From contig NW_014578606.1 in the NCBI RefSeq assembly GCF_000485595.1, positions 21,885-63,500 on the forward strand: a stretch of DNA of 41,616 nt, in the 5' to 3' direction. The notes beneath the pieces were generated by a model. That model made no database searches. It saw only the letters and a list, made by a program, of their open reading frames with translations, and was not told the origin of the DNA. Source of the DNA: Priapulus caudatus (lineage: Eukaryota > Priapulida > Priapulimorpha > Priapulimorphida > Priapulidae). Position 1 is the first letter of the stretch, and every line of letters starts with the position of its first letter. Positions 19,209 through 31,000 of this stretch are shown here, piece by piece. The translations under genes and the position numbers were made by a program.

Positions 19209-19590
19209 AGTTAACATGGGTTGACTGCACATGCTCAGTTTAGCTTGTTCTGTTTCTCAGCAGAAAACTATATACTTTTATGTGACCCAAATAAGGCTAT
19301 GCGAATGCGTATTGTGAAATTTAACCCGGGCCTGTCACCAGATTGCGTACGCACACATTTCCGCGCTTGCTAACTTAGCACGGGCTGACTTGGCATATGC
19401 TTCTGAGCGGGCCTGGTCCACCTCTATTCGCGGGGCTAACTTAGTCCGGACTAGCGCGTATAATTAGCATGGCATACTATGTACACACTTAGTTTGATAC
19501 AGGTTCAAATTTGCAGTCTGTACGAGGTATTAATGTGACGATTTCGAACAATAATCCCAACCTTTCTCATATTTTCCCAACTATAACAAT
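19209..19590. other. SOD intron 1, last part
   Basis: No exon, RNA gene or mobile element end seen. CTAACTTAGC/CTAACTTAGT motifs recur at about 19370-19440. Confidence 0.4.
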
Positions 19591-19594
19591 ACTT

Positions 19595-19702
19595 AGTGAT
19601 ATTGCTTGCGAAACTTGTGTCTAAAGTAGGTCTAAGATGTCTTAGAACACTCGTACATGTATTGTTACTTTTACCAAAAAACAAAAAAAACAATGGAGGA
19701 GG
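19595..19702 (+). CDS. Superoxide dismutase, exon 2 (3' end firm, 5' end uncertain)
   Basis: The exon ends AACAATGGAGGAGG|GTATGT, encoding N-N-G-G plus two bases of a third Gly, and joins in frame with the next exon to give NNGGG-YLNHAFYW, the block before the second metal ligand in Fe/Mn SODs. Upstream the same frame reads ILLAKLVSKVGLRCLRTLV, roughly the expected helix, but then a Lys/Asn run caused by poly(A)-rich sequence. No acceptor in the phase demanded by exon 1 (phase 0) was found. Either the 5' boundary lies elsewhere, another small exon exists, or the A-rich run contains sequencing indels. Confidence 0.6.
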
Positions 19703-19798
19703 GTATGTTTCACACTTAAACTCATTGTTTATTTTTGAATACGGTTGACCTAAAATTGCACAAAAGATATGAGCATACATTCAATATTTCCATTCAAG

Positions 19799-19868
19799 GT
19801 ACCTCAACCATGCATTTTATTGGACAGTACTGGCACCAAACCCTAATAATGAATATCGACACCCAGAG
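19799..19868 (+). CDS. Superoxide dismutase, exon 3 (second metal-ligand histidine)
   Basis: After an acceptor TTTCCATTCAAG|G the frame reads YLNHAFYWTVLAPNPNNE and then YRHPE, 23 codons. In Fe/Mn SODs the motif G-G-x-x-N-H-x-x-x-W-x-x-L-x-P surrounds the second metal ligand, here the His of LNHA, followed by the active-site aromatic residue and Trp. The intron before it is only 96 bp. The exon must end in phase 0 after HPE to join exon 4 (GKIAED...), but the next bases are ATAATATT instead of a GT donor: one G-to-A change from GTAATATT. Confidence 0.85.
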
Positions 19869-19962
19869 ATAATATTTATAATAATTTTTTGATTCTATTT
19901 TAAATAAGATACCACCCAATTTGTTTGTCACAGCAAACAGTATAACTGATAGTAATAATACC

Positions 19963-20766
19963 AGGAGTGTATAATATAGAAGAGTATGACTCGCTCGAAA
20001 CACACAAAATTTAACATTTCCATGCCCTAGTTTACTTATGATTTATTACCTGAAACACAATAATAAAGATCGACATCACATGCATTGTAGATCCAACTTG
20101 CCCTCACACTTTACCTTGTATCAATATCTCTTCTGATTATATAGACTAAAATTGTAGTTATAGCTTTGAACATCAGACATGGTTTTAGTTAAGTGGCCAT
20201 CGTTTCCGCCCGATGCAAGTAAACAATTGGCAGCTCGCGGTGATAACGCTGTTGACGGGGTTCCGTAGGGATTCGCAGCTCGCAAATTAGTAGCAAGAGT
20301 ACATCGTAAAAACTTCCAAAATGTCGCCAAAACAAAAACTTCTTATGAGGGATTATTTTATATATAACTATGTCATATGACATCTGTTTATCTGCACTCG
20401 CAGCCGTGGCGCGGGCCAGAGCCAGCGGTCAGAGCCCGGCACTAATTTGCGAGTTGCAAATCTCTGCCAAACCCCGTCAACAGCGTTATCACTGTGAGCT
20501 GCCAATTGTTTACTTGCATCAGGCGGATACGATGGCCACTTGACTAGGTGAATGACTAAAACCATGTCTGACGTTCGAAGTTATAACTACGTAATAAGAA
20601 GGGGTATCGATACAAGGTGAAGTGTGAGGGCAAGTTGGATGTACAACGCTACTTGTGATATAATTATTATTGGGCTTCACGTAATAAATCATAGGTAAAC
20701 TAGGGCATGGAAATGTTGAATTTTGTGTGTTTCGAGCGAGTCATACTCCTGTATATTATACACTCC
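19963..20766. mobile_element. 804-bp fold-back element of the AGGAGT family, in a SOD intron
   Basis: Left end AGGAGTGTATAATATAGA; right end read backwards AGGAGTGTATAATATAC. The two halves are inverted copies of each other over nearly the whole length: the CGAGCGAGTC/GACTCGCTCG, CCATGCCCTAG/CTAGGGCATGG and CGGTGATAACGCTG blocks each appear in both arms, centred near 20355. Flanks ATAATAC are shared (left within AATAATACC, right within GATAATACT), fitting a 9-bp duplication with two mismatches. Arms have diverged by scattered changes. No coding capacity. Confidence 0.85.
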
Positions 20767-20948
20767 TGATAATACTAGTTGAAATTTTTTGAAAACTACC
20801 TAGTTAACTATCAGGGGTTGATGTGAACAGAAATCTGGAGTTAATTACCTCATGTTTACTGCCAGATGTCCTGATGTGACATCAGCATGAGTATTTCTCA
20901 CAACCTTGAAATTCTTCCACACATCACCATATATCCAAAATAATTTCT

Positions 20949-20970
20949 TAAACAGTATTTAATGCCCCAA
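20949..20970. repeat. 22-bp sequence shared with 32689-32710 (probable assembly junction)
   Basis: TAAACAGTATTTAATGCCCC followed by AA is identical at both places. Here it is followed by the 3' inverted repeat of the transposon; at 32689 it is followed by the SOD exon 4 region. The last bases (CCAA) also match the inner start of the transposon's 3' repeat at 37700, so this is where two versions of the locus diverge. Confidence 0.8.
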
Positions 20971-21622
20971 CTGAAGACGGTTAATTCCTAATTAATGTGT
21001 CAGTGTCATTGACAGGAAGAAAACAATGTGACATTTACTTGTTTTCAACCTTGTAAGTGATAAAGTAACAACAAAATGAGATATCGGGAATTCCTGATTT
21101 TATGTTTTTTTTGCAGATAGGGTTAATCAGCCATGTAGCATTAAAATATGCAAATCAAACATCAATATTCATACAGCTGACATCCTTACGAATCAAATGA
21201 GACCAGATTTGTTTTGTTATAATATGGGGGAGGAGTACTGCATCAAAACTTAGGATTGGAAAATGGCAAAAGGGGTAAAACCCCAATTTTGGGGCTATTA
21301 AGGGGCCCAAACCCCATTGAAGGGGTTAAAACCCAAAGCTATTAATTGTTATTAGCAGAAAGGAATTAATGTGATATAACATGTTTTCAGTCTTTTAACG
21401 TGCCAAATAACAATTATATCTGATATTCCAAAATTAACATTTTTTATGGGTTTTTGCAAAAAGGGGTTAATTTGCCATGTTTTAATTAGAATCTGACTGA
21501 AAACATTGTTTTTCATGAAGGAGACATCCTAACAAATCCAACGATACCTTATTTGCCTTGTTCTAAAGTGGGGGGGTACATCCTTAAATAAGGCCCTGTT
21601 TGGGCCCGCGTCGCTCCACTAA
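20971..21622. mobile_element. 3' terminal inverted repeat of the long-TIR transposon, copy 1
   Basis: Matches 37704-38343 almost base for base with scattered one-base indels, and ends in the same GTCGCTCCACTAA. The rest of the transposon is missing on its left side; a corrupted version of that part appears after the N gap (about 28050-31380). Confidence 0.85.
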
Positions 21623-21797
21623 ATGTCTGATGGAGATGTTTTTTCAGTGTTTTCAAGGCTGCATTACACTGTTCACAAAACCCTAAGAAGTAATTACAGC
21701 TCTGTTGAGATATACCCATTAATCGAATCGAGGCGATCGGTGAAAGCATGAAACATTACGCACATGCATATAACTCTACACTTGTCTCACTATGTAG

Positions 21798-22054
21798 GAT
21801 ATGTTGTGGCCTCTGCGCTGATTTTAACATCGGACACGGCTCTCACTTAATGATAGCGACTACCGCCAACCAGGACTCCCCTCTCTCTGAGGGACTTCAC
21901 CAATTCTGGCATCGATCTATGGGAGCATGCGTACTACCTGAAGCCACCAGAAATGTCGAGCTGCCTACATCGACGATGTGGGCGTGTTGTTAGCTGGGAT
22001 GCTGTAGCTCAGCTGACAAGTGTGGTCAAGAGGAACATGCACGACGAACTGTGA
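21798..22054 (+). pseudogene. Superoxide dismutase exon 5, copy 1 (frame broken by indels)
   Basis: Same acceptor (CACTATGTAG|GATATG) and same end, including the HDEL codons and TGA, as the intact exon at 38518-38777. It is 257 instead of 260 bp and has several one- or two-base insertions and deletions (for example ATGTTGTGGCC for ATGTGTGGC), so no frame reads through. The indels are scattered and mostly single-base, as uncorrected long-read sequence would show; genuine decay is possible. Its position before exon 4 copy 1 is wrong for a working gene. Confidence 0.85.
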
Positions 22055-22375
22055 ACGCGCTTCGGCACAATTTGGCTAATTTCCTATCTATGTCATAACC
22101 CCATCTTATACTGTACACTGTCGTTGTGTGATGTTTGCTGAATTGCTAACAGTTGCCGCAGCCATATTGCCGTTATTCAGCCAGCTTTCCAACCATCAGG
22201 TCCCTTGCTAGATTGCTTTGATTTGCTAATAGGCACTGCATTCAGTTCTTGGCAGTGCAAAGCGAGTTTGTGTATTTAAATTTATCCCACAGCTACATTG
22301 CAGGACAATGATTAAGAGAAATCAACGTGTGTTTACTCGCTCTGCCGTGGTGCAGTAGCACCGGTACAATGGACT

Positions 22376-22460
22376 CAGAGAAACTTTCAATTACACTAAA
22401 TCTAGGTAACATCACCATAATGGTGATGTTACCTAGATTAGTGTAATTGAAAGTTCTCTG
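22376..22460. repeat. Near-perfect 42-bp-arm hairpin, copy 1
   Basis: Starts CAGAGAAACTTTCAATTACA and ends with its reverse complement; same hairpin as 39091-39175, with one inserted A and one missing T. GACTC flanks both sides. Confidence 0.85.
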
Positions 22461-22881
22461 ACTCACTAATCCAATGGGAGAGATGCAACAGATAGCAGAT
22501 CATAATTGGTTTTATAAACAGTTTTGATATATAAGATAAGAATGAATTCATTTGGTGACATGCACGAGCATGACCACACGTTGGCAGTGAGGACTGATTC
22601 ACAAGGTGAGACAGTATGGTATTCAACTGGTTTAGCTTTTATGGTGCTATTATTGTGCAACCAAGTTAGTGTTAGCAAAAAAGTTTCCTGTAATAACGCT
22701 GTATTAAGAGAAAACTTGTTAGCGCGCAAAAGCGGTTATCCTAGATCAGACAATCTGCGTTGTGAGTTGTTGCTAGTTATTGTATTGTACGCGTTAGAGA
22801 CTAGATATCAGGCTAGCACGCACGCACTCACGCACGCAGGCCGCATTTCATTGTCAATATTCGTTTGCTGCTGGTATGATC

Positions 22882-22926
22882 AGGAGTGTATAATAATTAT
22901 ATTATTGTGTTTTTTTAGACACTCCT
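22882..22926. mobile_element. 45-bp AGGAGT-family mini-palindrome, copy 1
   Basis: AGGAGTGTATAATAA...TAGACACTCCT with TATGAT in the left flank and again after the adjacent inserted MITE. The second copy lies at 39594-39637. Confidence 0.65.
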
Positions 22927-22928
22927 AA

Positions 22929-23284
22929 AGGGCCGGACACACCAGGCGATGCCATCGCCCGACGCCATCGGCCGATGGCATCGCGCAGTCGTGGACACAC
23001 CAGGCGATTTCATCGGCGATGCCATCGCCCATGGCATCGCGCAGTCGTGGACACCCAGGCGATTTCATCGGCGATGGCATGCGCCGATGGCATCAGTATC
23101 ATTGAACAACTCTGATTGGCTGATGAAATGCTAGAAATCGGCGATGTTATCGCGGTCGCGGACACACAGGCCGATGGCATCGGGCGATGCCATCGCGCGA
23201 CGATTGATGACACACCAGGCGATTTCACGCCGATGCCATCGGCCGATGGCATCGGCCGATGCATCGCCTGGTGTGTCCGGCCCT
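22929..23284. mobile_element. 356-bp MITE with TAA target duplication, present only in copy 1
   Basis: Termini AGGGCCGGACACACCAGGCG and, reversed, AGGGCCGGACACACCAGGCG are identical. TAA stands at 22926-22928 and 23285-23287. The second copy of the locus has the empty site with a single TAA (after CACTCC, at 39637-39639). The interior is made of CGATGGCATCG/CGATGCCATCG palindromic blocks and repeated GTGGACACACCAGGCGAT units. No coding capacity; a PIF/Harbinger-type non-autonomous element is the best fit. Confidence 0.92.
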
Positions 23285-23467
23285 TAATATGATGGCATAG
23301 AAAATGTGATTCCAGCACATGAGAACAACGTATATCGATCGGTTCGTGCCGAAAGTGACAAATATATTTATCGGCTGTCGGTGTTTTTCCTATGAAAGCG
23401 TGTAACGACACAACTTTTATGCACTATGTGTGTGCATGCGCGCGCGTGTGTGTGTATAATATATATC

Positions 23468-23587
23468 AGGAGTAGATAATAGGGATTATTACTTATTATT
23501 CTATAGTAATTTTATAAATTCTAATTTTAATTCGAATAAATTCAATAAATCGAATTCTAATATATAAATTCCCTATTATCTACTCCT
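23468..23587. mobile_element. 120-bp AGGAGT-family palindromic MITE, copy 1
   Basis: AGGAGTAGATAATAGGGA at the left is answered by TCCCTATTATCTACTCCT at the right; the AT-rich centre includes TTCGAATAAATTC-type palindromes. Flanked on both sides by ATATATAT, so the target duplication cannot be delimited. Confidence 0.75.
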
Positions 23588-23619
23588 GATATATATGTAT
23601 ATAATATATATATGCATAT

Positions 23620-23651
<32 letters not shown>

Positions 23652-23689
23652 ATATGAAATTCCGTTTCCCAAATGCAAGTTAAAATACA

Positions 23690-23784
23690 CAGAAAATATT
23701 GAAATAACAACAACTGGTACACTAATTATGCACTGTGCATAATGAGTGCATATTATGTCTCCAGTTGTTGTCATTTCAATATTT

Positions 23785-23786
<2 letters not shown>
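23690..23786. repeat. Hairpin with ATTGAAATAACAACAACTGG arms, copy 1
   Basis: Left arm ATTGAAATAACAACAACTGG is answered by CCAGTTGTTGTCATTTCAAT. The centre TTATGCACTGTGCATAATGA is also palindromic. (TA)n runs border it on both sides (23586-23650, 23786-23825). Confidence 0.8.
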
Positions 23787-23827
<41 letters not shown>

Positions 23828-25450
23828 TGTGTGTTGTGTGTCTGTTACGTCACCAAAATAGATGATACTAGGTCTATATAAGTCTATGTTTGATAGCGCG
23901 TGAAGGTTTTTAGAGCTTGTGTGTTTAGACAGAGCAGTACGTGCAGTAACAACGTGTGGCATGATACGCCTGCAAAGTGATTCACATAAAAATATATACG
24001 ACTTTGTTTGTGCTTATATGAACTTGACAAAAAAGTTATATATGCGAACGACTACGGCAATGAATATTATATAATTAAATGTCCTTACCGTGAACGCACA
24101 TGCACGCAAGCTAACAAGCCATCACAGGTCCAGTGCAGTGCTAATTAATTAAAAAGCGCCAGTGTTCACAGGTACCGTTGACGGATCCAACATGGGAGAC
24201 GGAACCATCGGGGCCATGGTTGCGTCTCGGAATATATACGTACCAGCAAACGACTGAAAAAACGTGAAGACGTCATTCATGAGCATTTCAGAACTCCATT
24301 TCACTTGCGCTGCTTTCAAAATTTAATGGATGACTATAGGCTTCAAATTGCCGTCACACATACGATATATACCGGACCCAAATAAGTTGTTACATCACTT
24401 CACAGACCGCATCGTGCTCTCTCCGTTTGTCCATTCCTCGATCCTCCAATGTGTACGGTATATACGACATGGAGTGAATGCATGTAGCACAGTAGGTGTG
24501 GTTTAGGTGTCTTGTGTTTTGCCTGGCTGTCCGAAAGGATGGATGTTGTAGGGTTGTCTTGGTTATCGGTCTGATGAAGCAAAAGACGGCGAAAATAGTA
24601 CATCAGTTTCATTTCGGCGCGTGAGAAAATGCGCGCAGAAGTAATGCAATTTAACGGAAAAACGGCAATGACCACTAACTTGCCAAGTACGGTCTGAATT
24701 ACGGTCAAGCTGAAATTATTTTTGAGCGGTAAATGTTAAATATTGAGCCTGCCATAAAATTTATCCAAGTAACGCACCCTGGTACCTCGAATATAAAACA
24801 GTTGCATGCCAAGTTTACTTACTTAAATTTGCACCTGCGACTCCCATTATGGAAATATAAAAGCAGACCATAGAGATATTGTTAGGTTAATGCGCTCCGG
24901 TTATAGCGTGGTATTCTTCCTTCATTGGACAGGGTTCCACTGGGACATACTCGCCATTGCTTGTCTGAATATGGACGGAGCAGCATATATGCAGCATATG
25001 CATAGAGGTTATTATGCATAATGTTACGTCCTGGTGTGAGAAACTATCTGCCGCCGCTACACCATAGCGCGCGTATATATTTAGAAATTAAAATATAGTA
25101 TACAAACACTGTTACAATGAAAACATTTTCTTCAGGAGTTGTATATAAAGTCCAGTTTCTAATCGGTGTGATTTTCACCGAATCGGCGAAAACTGACGAG
25201 TTATGCCCTTGTTCACAACAGGCACTTGAGCGTTTCAATAAATATAATGCTAAATAAATACGAACTTATTTACTACCAAAGTTTAATGTTTCTATACTCT
25301 CTTTCACCTATTATTGCGACAATTTCCTGTAAATGCGTCGTCAAATGCTCATCTACAACAAACACTGGCTGCCGCCATTACATTGCTGCCGCTGCACACT
25401 GACATATAAATATATAGATATAAATAATAGATATAAATATATGACAAAAT

Positions 25451-25475
25451 NNNNNNNNNNNNNNNNNNNNNNNNN
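25451..25475. other. Assembly gap (25 N)
   Basis: Exactly 25 unknown bases. Left of it is downstream DNA of SOD copy 1; right of it begins a second version of the SOD exon 4 region. The fixed size suggests a nominal gap, not a measured one. Confidence 1.
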
Positions 25476-25478
25476 GCT

Positions 25479-28050
25479 CAATTGCAGTCATCCAACTGCT
25501 ATTGTATGCAAATTATTGTTACCTTGGTTTTTAACTGTGGATAGCATATTCTGTCATTTTTGCTGCTGGCATTCTCTTCTGAAGAAAATACCAATTATCT
25601 CTAGGGTAAAATAGCAGCAGGATATAATGAACACATTTGGGAACTTCTCAATTTTTCAAGAATATATTTACGCGATGTGTTCTACTTCGTTCAGGTATGA
25701 ATATTACATTGATTCCATTATATATTACATCAAGAGCTTAAAATAATCTTAGCATGTCGTCACATTCAATGCCATTAATAACATAATGTAATATAGAAAA
25801 TAATTAATTTAAATTAAAGAGGTGTAACATAATATATATTAATAATATAATGTTGTGTATGTAACATAACATAGGATGACATAAGTTCAGGAGTGTATAA
25901 ATGTAGATAACATAACATAGCTCTGATACATACTATATATAATTAAATTAATTTCGTGATATAATATAATAACATATATGTGACCCTGCTCTAGCATAAT
26001 ACGACTAAGTCACAAGTCATTGTTTTGAGTCATGAGCACGCACACATGTCAATGCTGAAAATGGCCTACCTAGACAAAAATAAGATTTTTACAAAAAAGT
26101 TTCTAAGTGCATATTTAATCCGATATATAGGTTCAGATATCTCTAGATTTTATGGGCCTTCTTTTTATGGGCCTTGTATTGCTCATCCCCGACTGGGCCC
26201 CTTACCCGGAACGCTTTATCTTAAAAGCGGCATATTCCGCGAATTTAAGTCGGTTACGATCTTCAAATTGCTGTAGATCGGTCAATTCTTTAATATAGCC
26301 AAATATTATATATGACCATTTTAAAGGTAATTAAAATGATCTATTCAAGATATGCACATAACCAATTTGTAGAATTTCCTTACTTAATCCTGGTTTTGGT
26401 GGAGCGGGTCACATTAAATAATTTACTATATGGGTACTTTGCAGAGAACATCGTGTGCTATGAAATAAAAACCAATATTGTTGATTAAAATTAATGTTGC
26501 TTGCTGTGAGGTGCAGCACCTATCAAGAATTTCACGCCACTAATGGCTCTCACAATGTGCTGTAAGAAAGTTTAACTAGTAGATGAGGGCAGTATAATAT
26601 ATCAAATCTAGTAAAACAATTTTATATTTAAAATTAAAATTAAAAGTAAAATAGTTCAAAACGCCAGCAACAGTCTACCACTGATCACGACTCTAACCCA
26701 ACTCTCTCACTTCTCGCTCAACCATCAACTATCTCTCTATTCCTAGAAACCATCTTCACACTACATTTAAAGGGATATATACTACACCCTAGAATTTTAT
26801 GGTATATTCTGATAGGAAGGGGCATATATAATAGTATGTATCTACAAACTTCTATAATTATCATTCACCAATTGTCCAAAACAACAGTGAGTTTCAAAAT
26901 CGCTTATTTTTGGCTGCTGAATGACACCCTGCCAATTGTGCTGCCACCCTGGAGAAGTTGCACTTTTTCATTATTTTGCACGTTACAGACTGAGAGCTAA
27001 TCACAAAAGTACTATTTATACCTAACTGCTATTTACAGAACTATTTTTATTTCAGGACAAACTCCATCCACATAACTGAATCTAAAAGTTTTTTACAAGA
27101 ATTGCAATCCTTAAGTTCTTATCTTAAATTAGTAAATTAAGAAACAACCGATTTCACAATTACGATACGTAACGTTGAAGTAGATGGCTAGTACTAGTTG
27201 TGTCCCATTGTCATTGTTGAAGAACGATACAGCTGTTACTTTTTTAAACAAGAAAAAATATTTCTAATCAATATTGAACAATGAAATTTTTATTATGCAG
27301 TGTAATTTGAACCTAGAGTCATGTAATTAATTCCTTTAAATTGACTACATCGCAAATTTTCTATGGTGTTATTATTTTTGTAAAATTAAAATTTTTGTTG
27401 CAATTTGTACATGAAAAGTAAGTACTACGGTACTAAATGTATCCTCAAAGTCTTACCTGATAAGATTGTTTCTCAACAAGTTAAAAATCCAAAAACCTGG
27501 GCGATTTGATATATTGATCACGAATTAAATGCTTGCTGATGGCCTATGTATGCAGTCACAAATGTTTGTTTACATCGAACAGAATAGCAAAATAGGAAGT
27601 ATAATGCAGCATTTAACCATAAAAAGTGAACAGAATCCTTCTATTTTGTGAAAGGTGGTGCCACCGGTGAATTTTATCCGGACTAAAAGAGTTCCGCGGC
27701 CATCAGTGTCCAGAAAATCGGTGGTGTACCTGTACTAACATAGCAGTATATATAGTATGCATATCTGTATATATGTTATGTTAGATATGTATACTTTGAA
27801 TAGATAGTTCGTGGTTATATATGCTTAGGATGCTAGAGGAACACCCATACACAATTATATGTTATACTTATAGCATGAAGTGTAATATGTTTCTGTTACT
27901 TGGCCAACACAAGTAATTTTAAACGATATCACCAAGTCCTATCCTACACATAACATAATCATAAAACATATGTCCGTAAATATTTCATCATGTCTCAAGT
28001 TGGACTACCTGCCCGCATTTACTAGATGAGCGAAACCTTTGTGGTCGTTA
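25479..28050 (+). repeat. Copy 1 of the SOD exon 4 region and following intron (duplicate of 32708-35383)
   Basis: Collinear with 32708-35383 over its whole length. Differences are mostly one-base insertions and deletions. Only copy 2 has the 69-bp duplication at 34845-34975. Order relative to exon 5 copy 1 is inverted compared with the intact arrangement. Confidence 0.92.
25605..25694 (+). pseudogene. Superoxide dismutase exon 4, copy 1 (with indels)
   Basis: Acceptor ATCTCTAG|GGTAAAATAGCAG and donor TTCAG|GTATGA as in copy 2, but 90 bp instead of the expected 88. Extra bases (GCAGCAGGA, TTTGGGAA, CAATTTTTC, ACGCGATG) and a missing G in ACTTCGTTCAG break the frame. Where copy 2 has an extra C (GTTCCTAC), this copy reads GTTCTAC, which restores the family sequence there. 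Confidence 0.85.
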
Positions 28051-31000
28051 TCAATGAGCCGAATTGATTTTTAGGGGGGAGTTGCGTTATGTTTGGGGCT
28101 TGAGACCGTAGAAGATTTTTACGCTTTCTACCGACTCGTATCTCCCCACTGTTTGGAGGATCATTGGTCCAAATGATTTGAATTATTTTCGTTTGGTATT
28201 TCGTTTTTTTTTTTAGTTGATTTGTTTTTTTTTTTTTTTCGTCTTTATTGAATAATTACTCAATGTTTTTTATCTATGTTTCAGGATTCTAATTGGTAGA
28301 AACTAATGCCAATTAACCCGCTGTTTGTTGCCAAAGTTGGGTTGTGAAGTTTTGGGTGTGTATATTAGTGTCTTATGAATTTGTAATTGGTTTCTATTTT
28401 GGCCATACTCTTTTTATAAATGGGATGCTGAAAATACTATGTTGAATATCATGTTTAATTTCTCCTTTCTGCTAAGTACTAGCTCACGATTTATTCGTTT
28501 TTTTGTTTTCCGTTTGTTTAACCATCTTCAAGAGTGCGGGGTTGGGCTGCGCTTTAGAGTAGGCTCGCCAAAGATCGGCTTCTGTTGGTTTTTGACCCGC
28601 TTGTTTTGCTTCATTGTCCAATCCTAATTTGAGTGTGGCTGTTGTGTGTGGAGGTGTGAGCCCCTCCCCCCATATTATAACTATTCGCTAAGATGTCAGC
28701 TGTGTTATAGGTGTTGTGTGATATGTTGATGTTTGATTTGCATATTTGTTTAATGAAATTACTGAATTTCAGTATAGTAAGAGTGGTTTTTGGTGTTTTA
28801 ATATTTATTTGGGTTTTGTGTTTGCCCTAAGCTGATGGCCAATTAACACTCTTTTTTTGAAAAAATGTTGCCGTCTTAGTTGATTGTTACAGTGTGGTGT
28901 TTGATTTTGTGTTTGGGTGGTTGGTTGATTTCGTATGTTTTTTTTCATATTATTTTTTTTTTTTATTTTTGGTGTCGACTCTGTAGAATAAGGACTGAAG
29001 ACATGTTTTGTATTAGTATCAGCTTGAAGTGCCTTTCTGCCTAAGGACACTCACATATATTTGGGGTTACCCACTTCAATGAGTTTTGGGCCCGGGATTA
29101 ATCCAGAGAAAAATTTGGCTCGGTGTTTTTGACTCCTTTTGGTGGCGCATTTTTTCTAGATTTTCTTTCGTAATTGCTTTTGTATTGCGGGTAGTATTCC
29201 CTCCCTATATTTTTTTTAGTGATATATTCAATTAACAAAGTGGGCTGGTTGTTCTTCATTTTTGATTTTCGTTAATGTGGAGTGTCAGTTCTCGTTTATT
29301 TTTGATATATTGAGTGTGTTTTTTATGATTTGATGATTTTAATGCCTAACATGCTGATTAACCCCTTATTGCCCAAAAAAAACATAAATCAGGAATTTCC
29401 CCCTATATATCTTTCATTTTTGGTTTTTGGTTACTTTTTTTGAGGTGCACTTACGAAGGGTTGGATATGGAACAAGTGGTGGTAAATTTTGGTCACTTGT
29501 TTTTCTTCCTGTCAAGCTGATCTCACGTGAGTCTTTCTTCATTAGATTTAGGGGATTTAACCCTCTTTCGGATGTTGGATCCAGATAACGGGCTATTCCC
29601 CCTTCAATTTTTGTTCAATGACGGTGGTTCCAGTGAGCGGAAACCACAAATCAGTATCTTGCCAAAAAGCTGTTTTTGAAGCAAACACGTCATAATACAT
29701 TCTTTTATTGGTTTTTTCTCTTTTATTCATGTGTTGAATACCACGACATCAATCACAGTCTGCTGCATACCTCATTGATGACATTGGCCAAGTGTTTTGG
29801 GGGGGTGTGTTCAGGGCCCTAAATGAGATATTTGCAGTGGTGTTCAGTGGAGTTACGTTCAAGCAAACTTTGAAAGGTGGTCTGACTTGAAGTCCAATTT
29901 GCCAACAAGGGCTAGTCTCGCTTCATGTTTCATCCTGCTCAGTATATCTGCCGACAATGCGACAAGCAGTATCCTGCTGCAGAGAAATCGGGTAGTACTG
30001 GCAGGTGCATTTGAAGATGGAGAAGTCGTCAAAGTCTGAATGAATGTGAGCGCACTGTGTGCTCTAGTCTTGACTGTTGGGGGGTTGTACAAGCTACACA
30101 ACGAGGAAGCGCAATATCCTCGGCTCCCGCTATATCAGATCACGCAATGTGATTACCGGGCCTGTCGCCAATCTGGAGGCTCCTATTGCACGACGATAAT
30201 CATGCCTGCTCGACCGACTATACGATGTTTACTGTGTTGCTGATTACATTAGCTGGCCAGCAGGGAAGCGTGCGTGGCGATGAGTGTATATGTGCACTGC
30301 CTGGCACTCAGCGGAAGTTTGTCACAACTACCGGAATCCCACGTATCTTCATGCTCAAAATGTGTGTTCGGTGGATGCTTGTGTGTACCAAACCACAATC
30401 AGCACCAATACTTCAGGCCCAACAGCAGCATTGTGCATATTCACTAGCGGTTGTTGTGTTATCGTGTGCTGCCGCATGCATCTGTCGGGATGCCTAACAC
30501 CCGCACAATGCTCTATACAAGACTTGCGTGATGTTAATATCGAACGTGCCGGCTAATGAGTCTATCGGCTGTCTACACCAAATAATGCAGAGTGTGGGTT
30601 TCAGGCGCTGCTTTACAGGCCCCAGCTCTCTCGCATGCTCCATGTGATCAGATGTGTTTTTGTCTCCCGCTACCTGCCCTACGTTTCTTTACAGACTACT
30701 GCATGAGGGCGACGTTCAGTCTTCGCTTGCATTCTCTTGCTCTGTGGGCTCATTATGACTCGGCTATTTTGGGTGTGGTGTCCCTCATACTAAAAAACAA
30801 AAATCTTAAGTTCAGCTCCAACCTAGCTTCGCCTTTCGTACTCGCCCACGAATCGATTGCGGTCACGTGACCAAGTGTCTGCCCATCCAATACTCGCTGT
30901 CGACAGAGCGCATGCTTTCGACCACACACATGATATGCACTGGCCCTTGATACTTGAGATGCGATACGGGTTCGCTCCTCGGTGTGCGGTTGGGTCAGAG

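Larger units (their letters stand above)
20971..25270 (+). repeat. Copy 1 of the transposon 3' end, SOD exon 5 and downstream DNA (duplicate of 37704-41616)
   Basis: Collinear with the right end of the window, differing by many one-base indels, a few substitutions and the 356-bp MITE at 22929 that exists only here. It extends beyond 25270 to the N gap, where the second copy has run out of the window. Confidence 0.92.

Noticed and set aside
24185-24480. Coding region downstream of SOD (counterpart of 40513-40821)
   Set aside because: The frame is open in only one of two copies and resembles no known protein.
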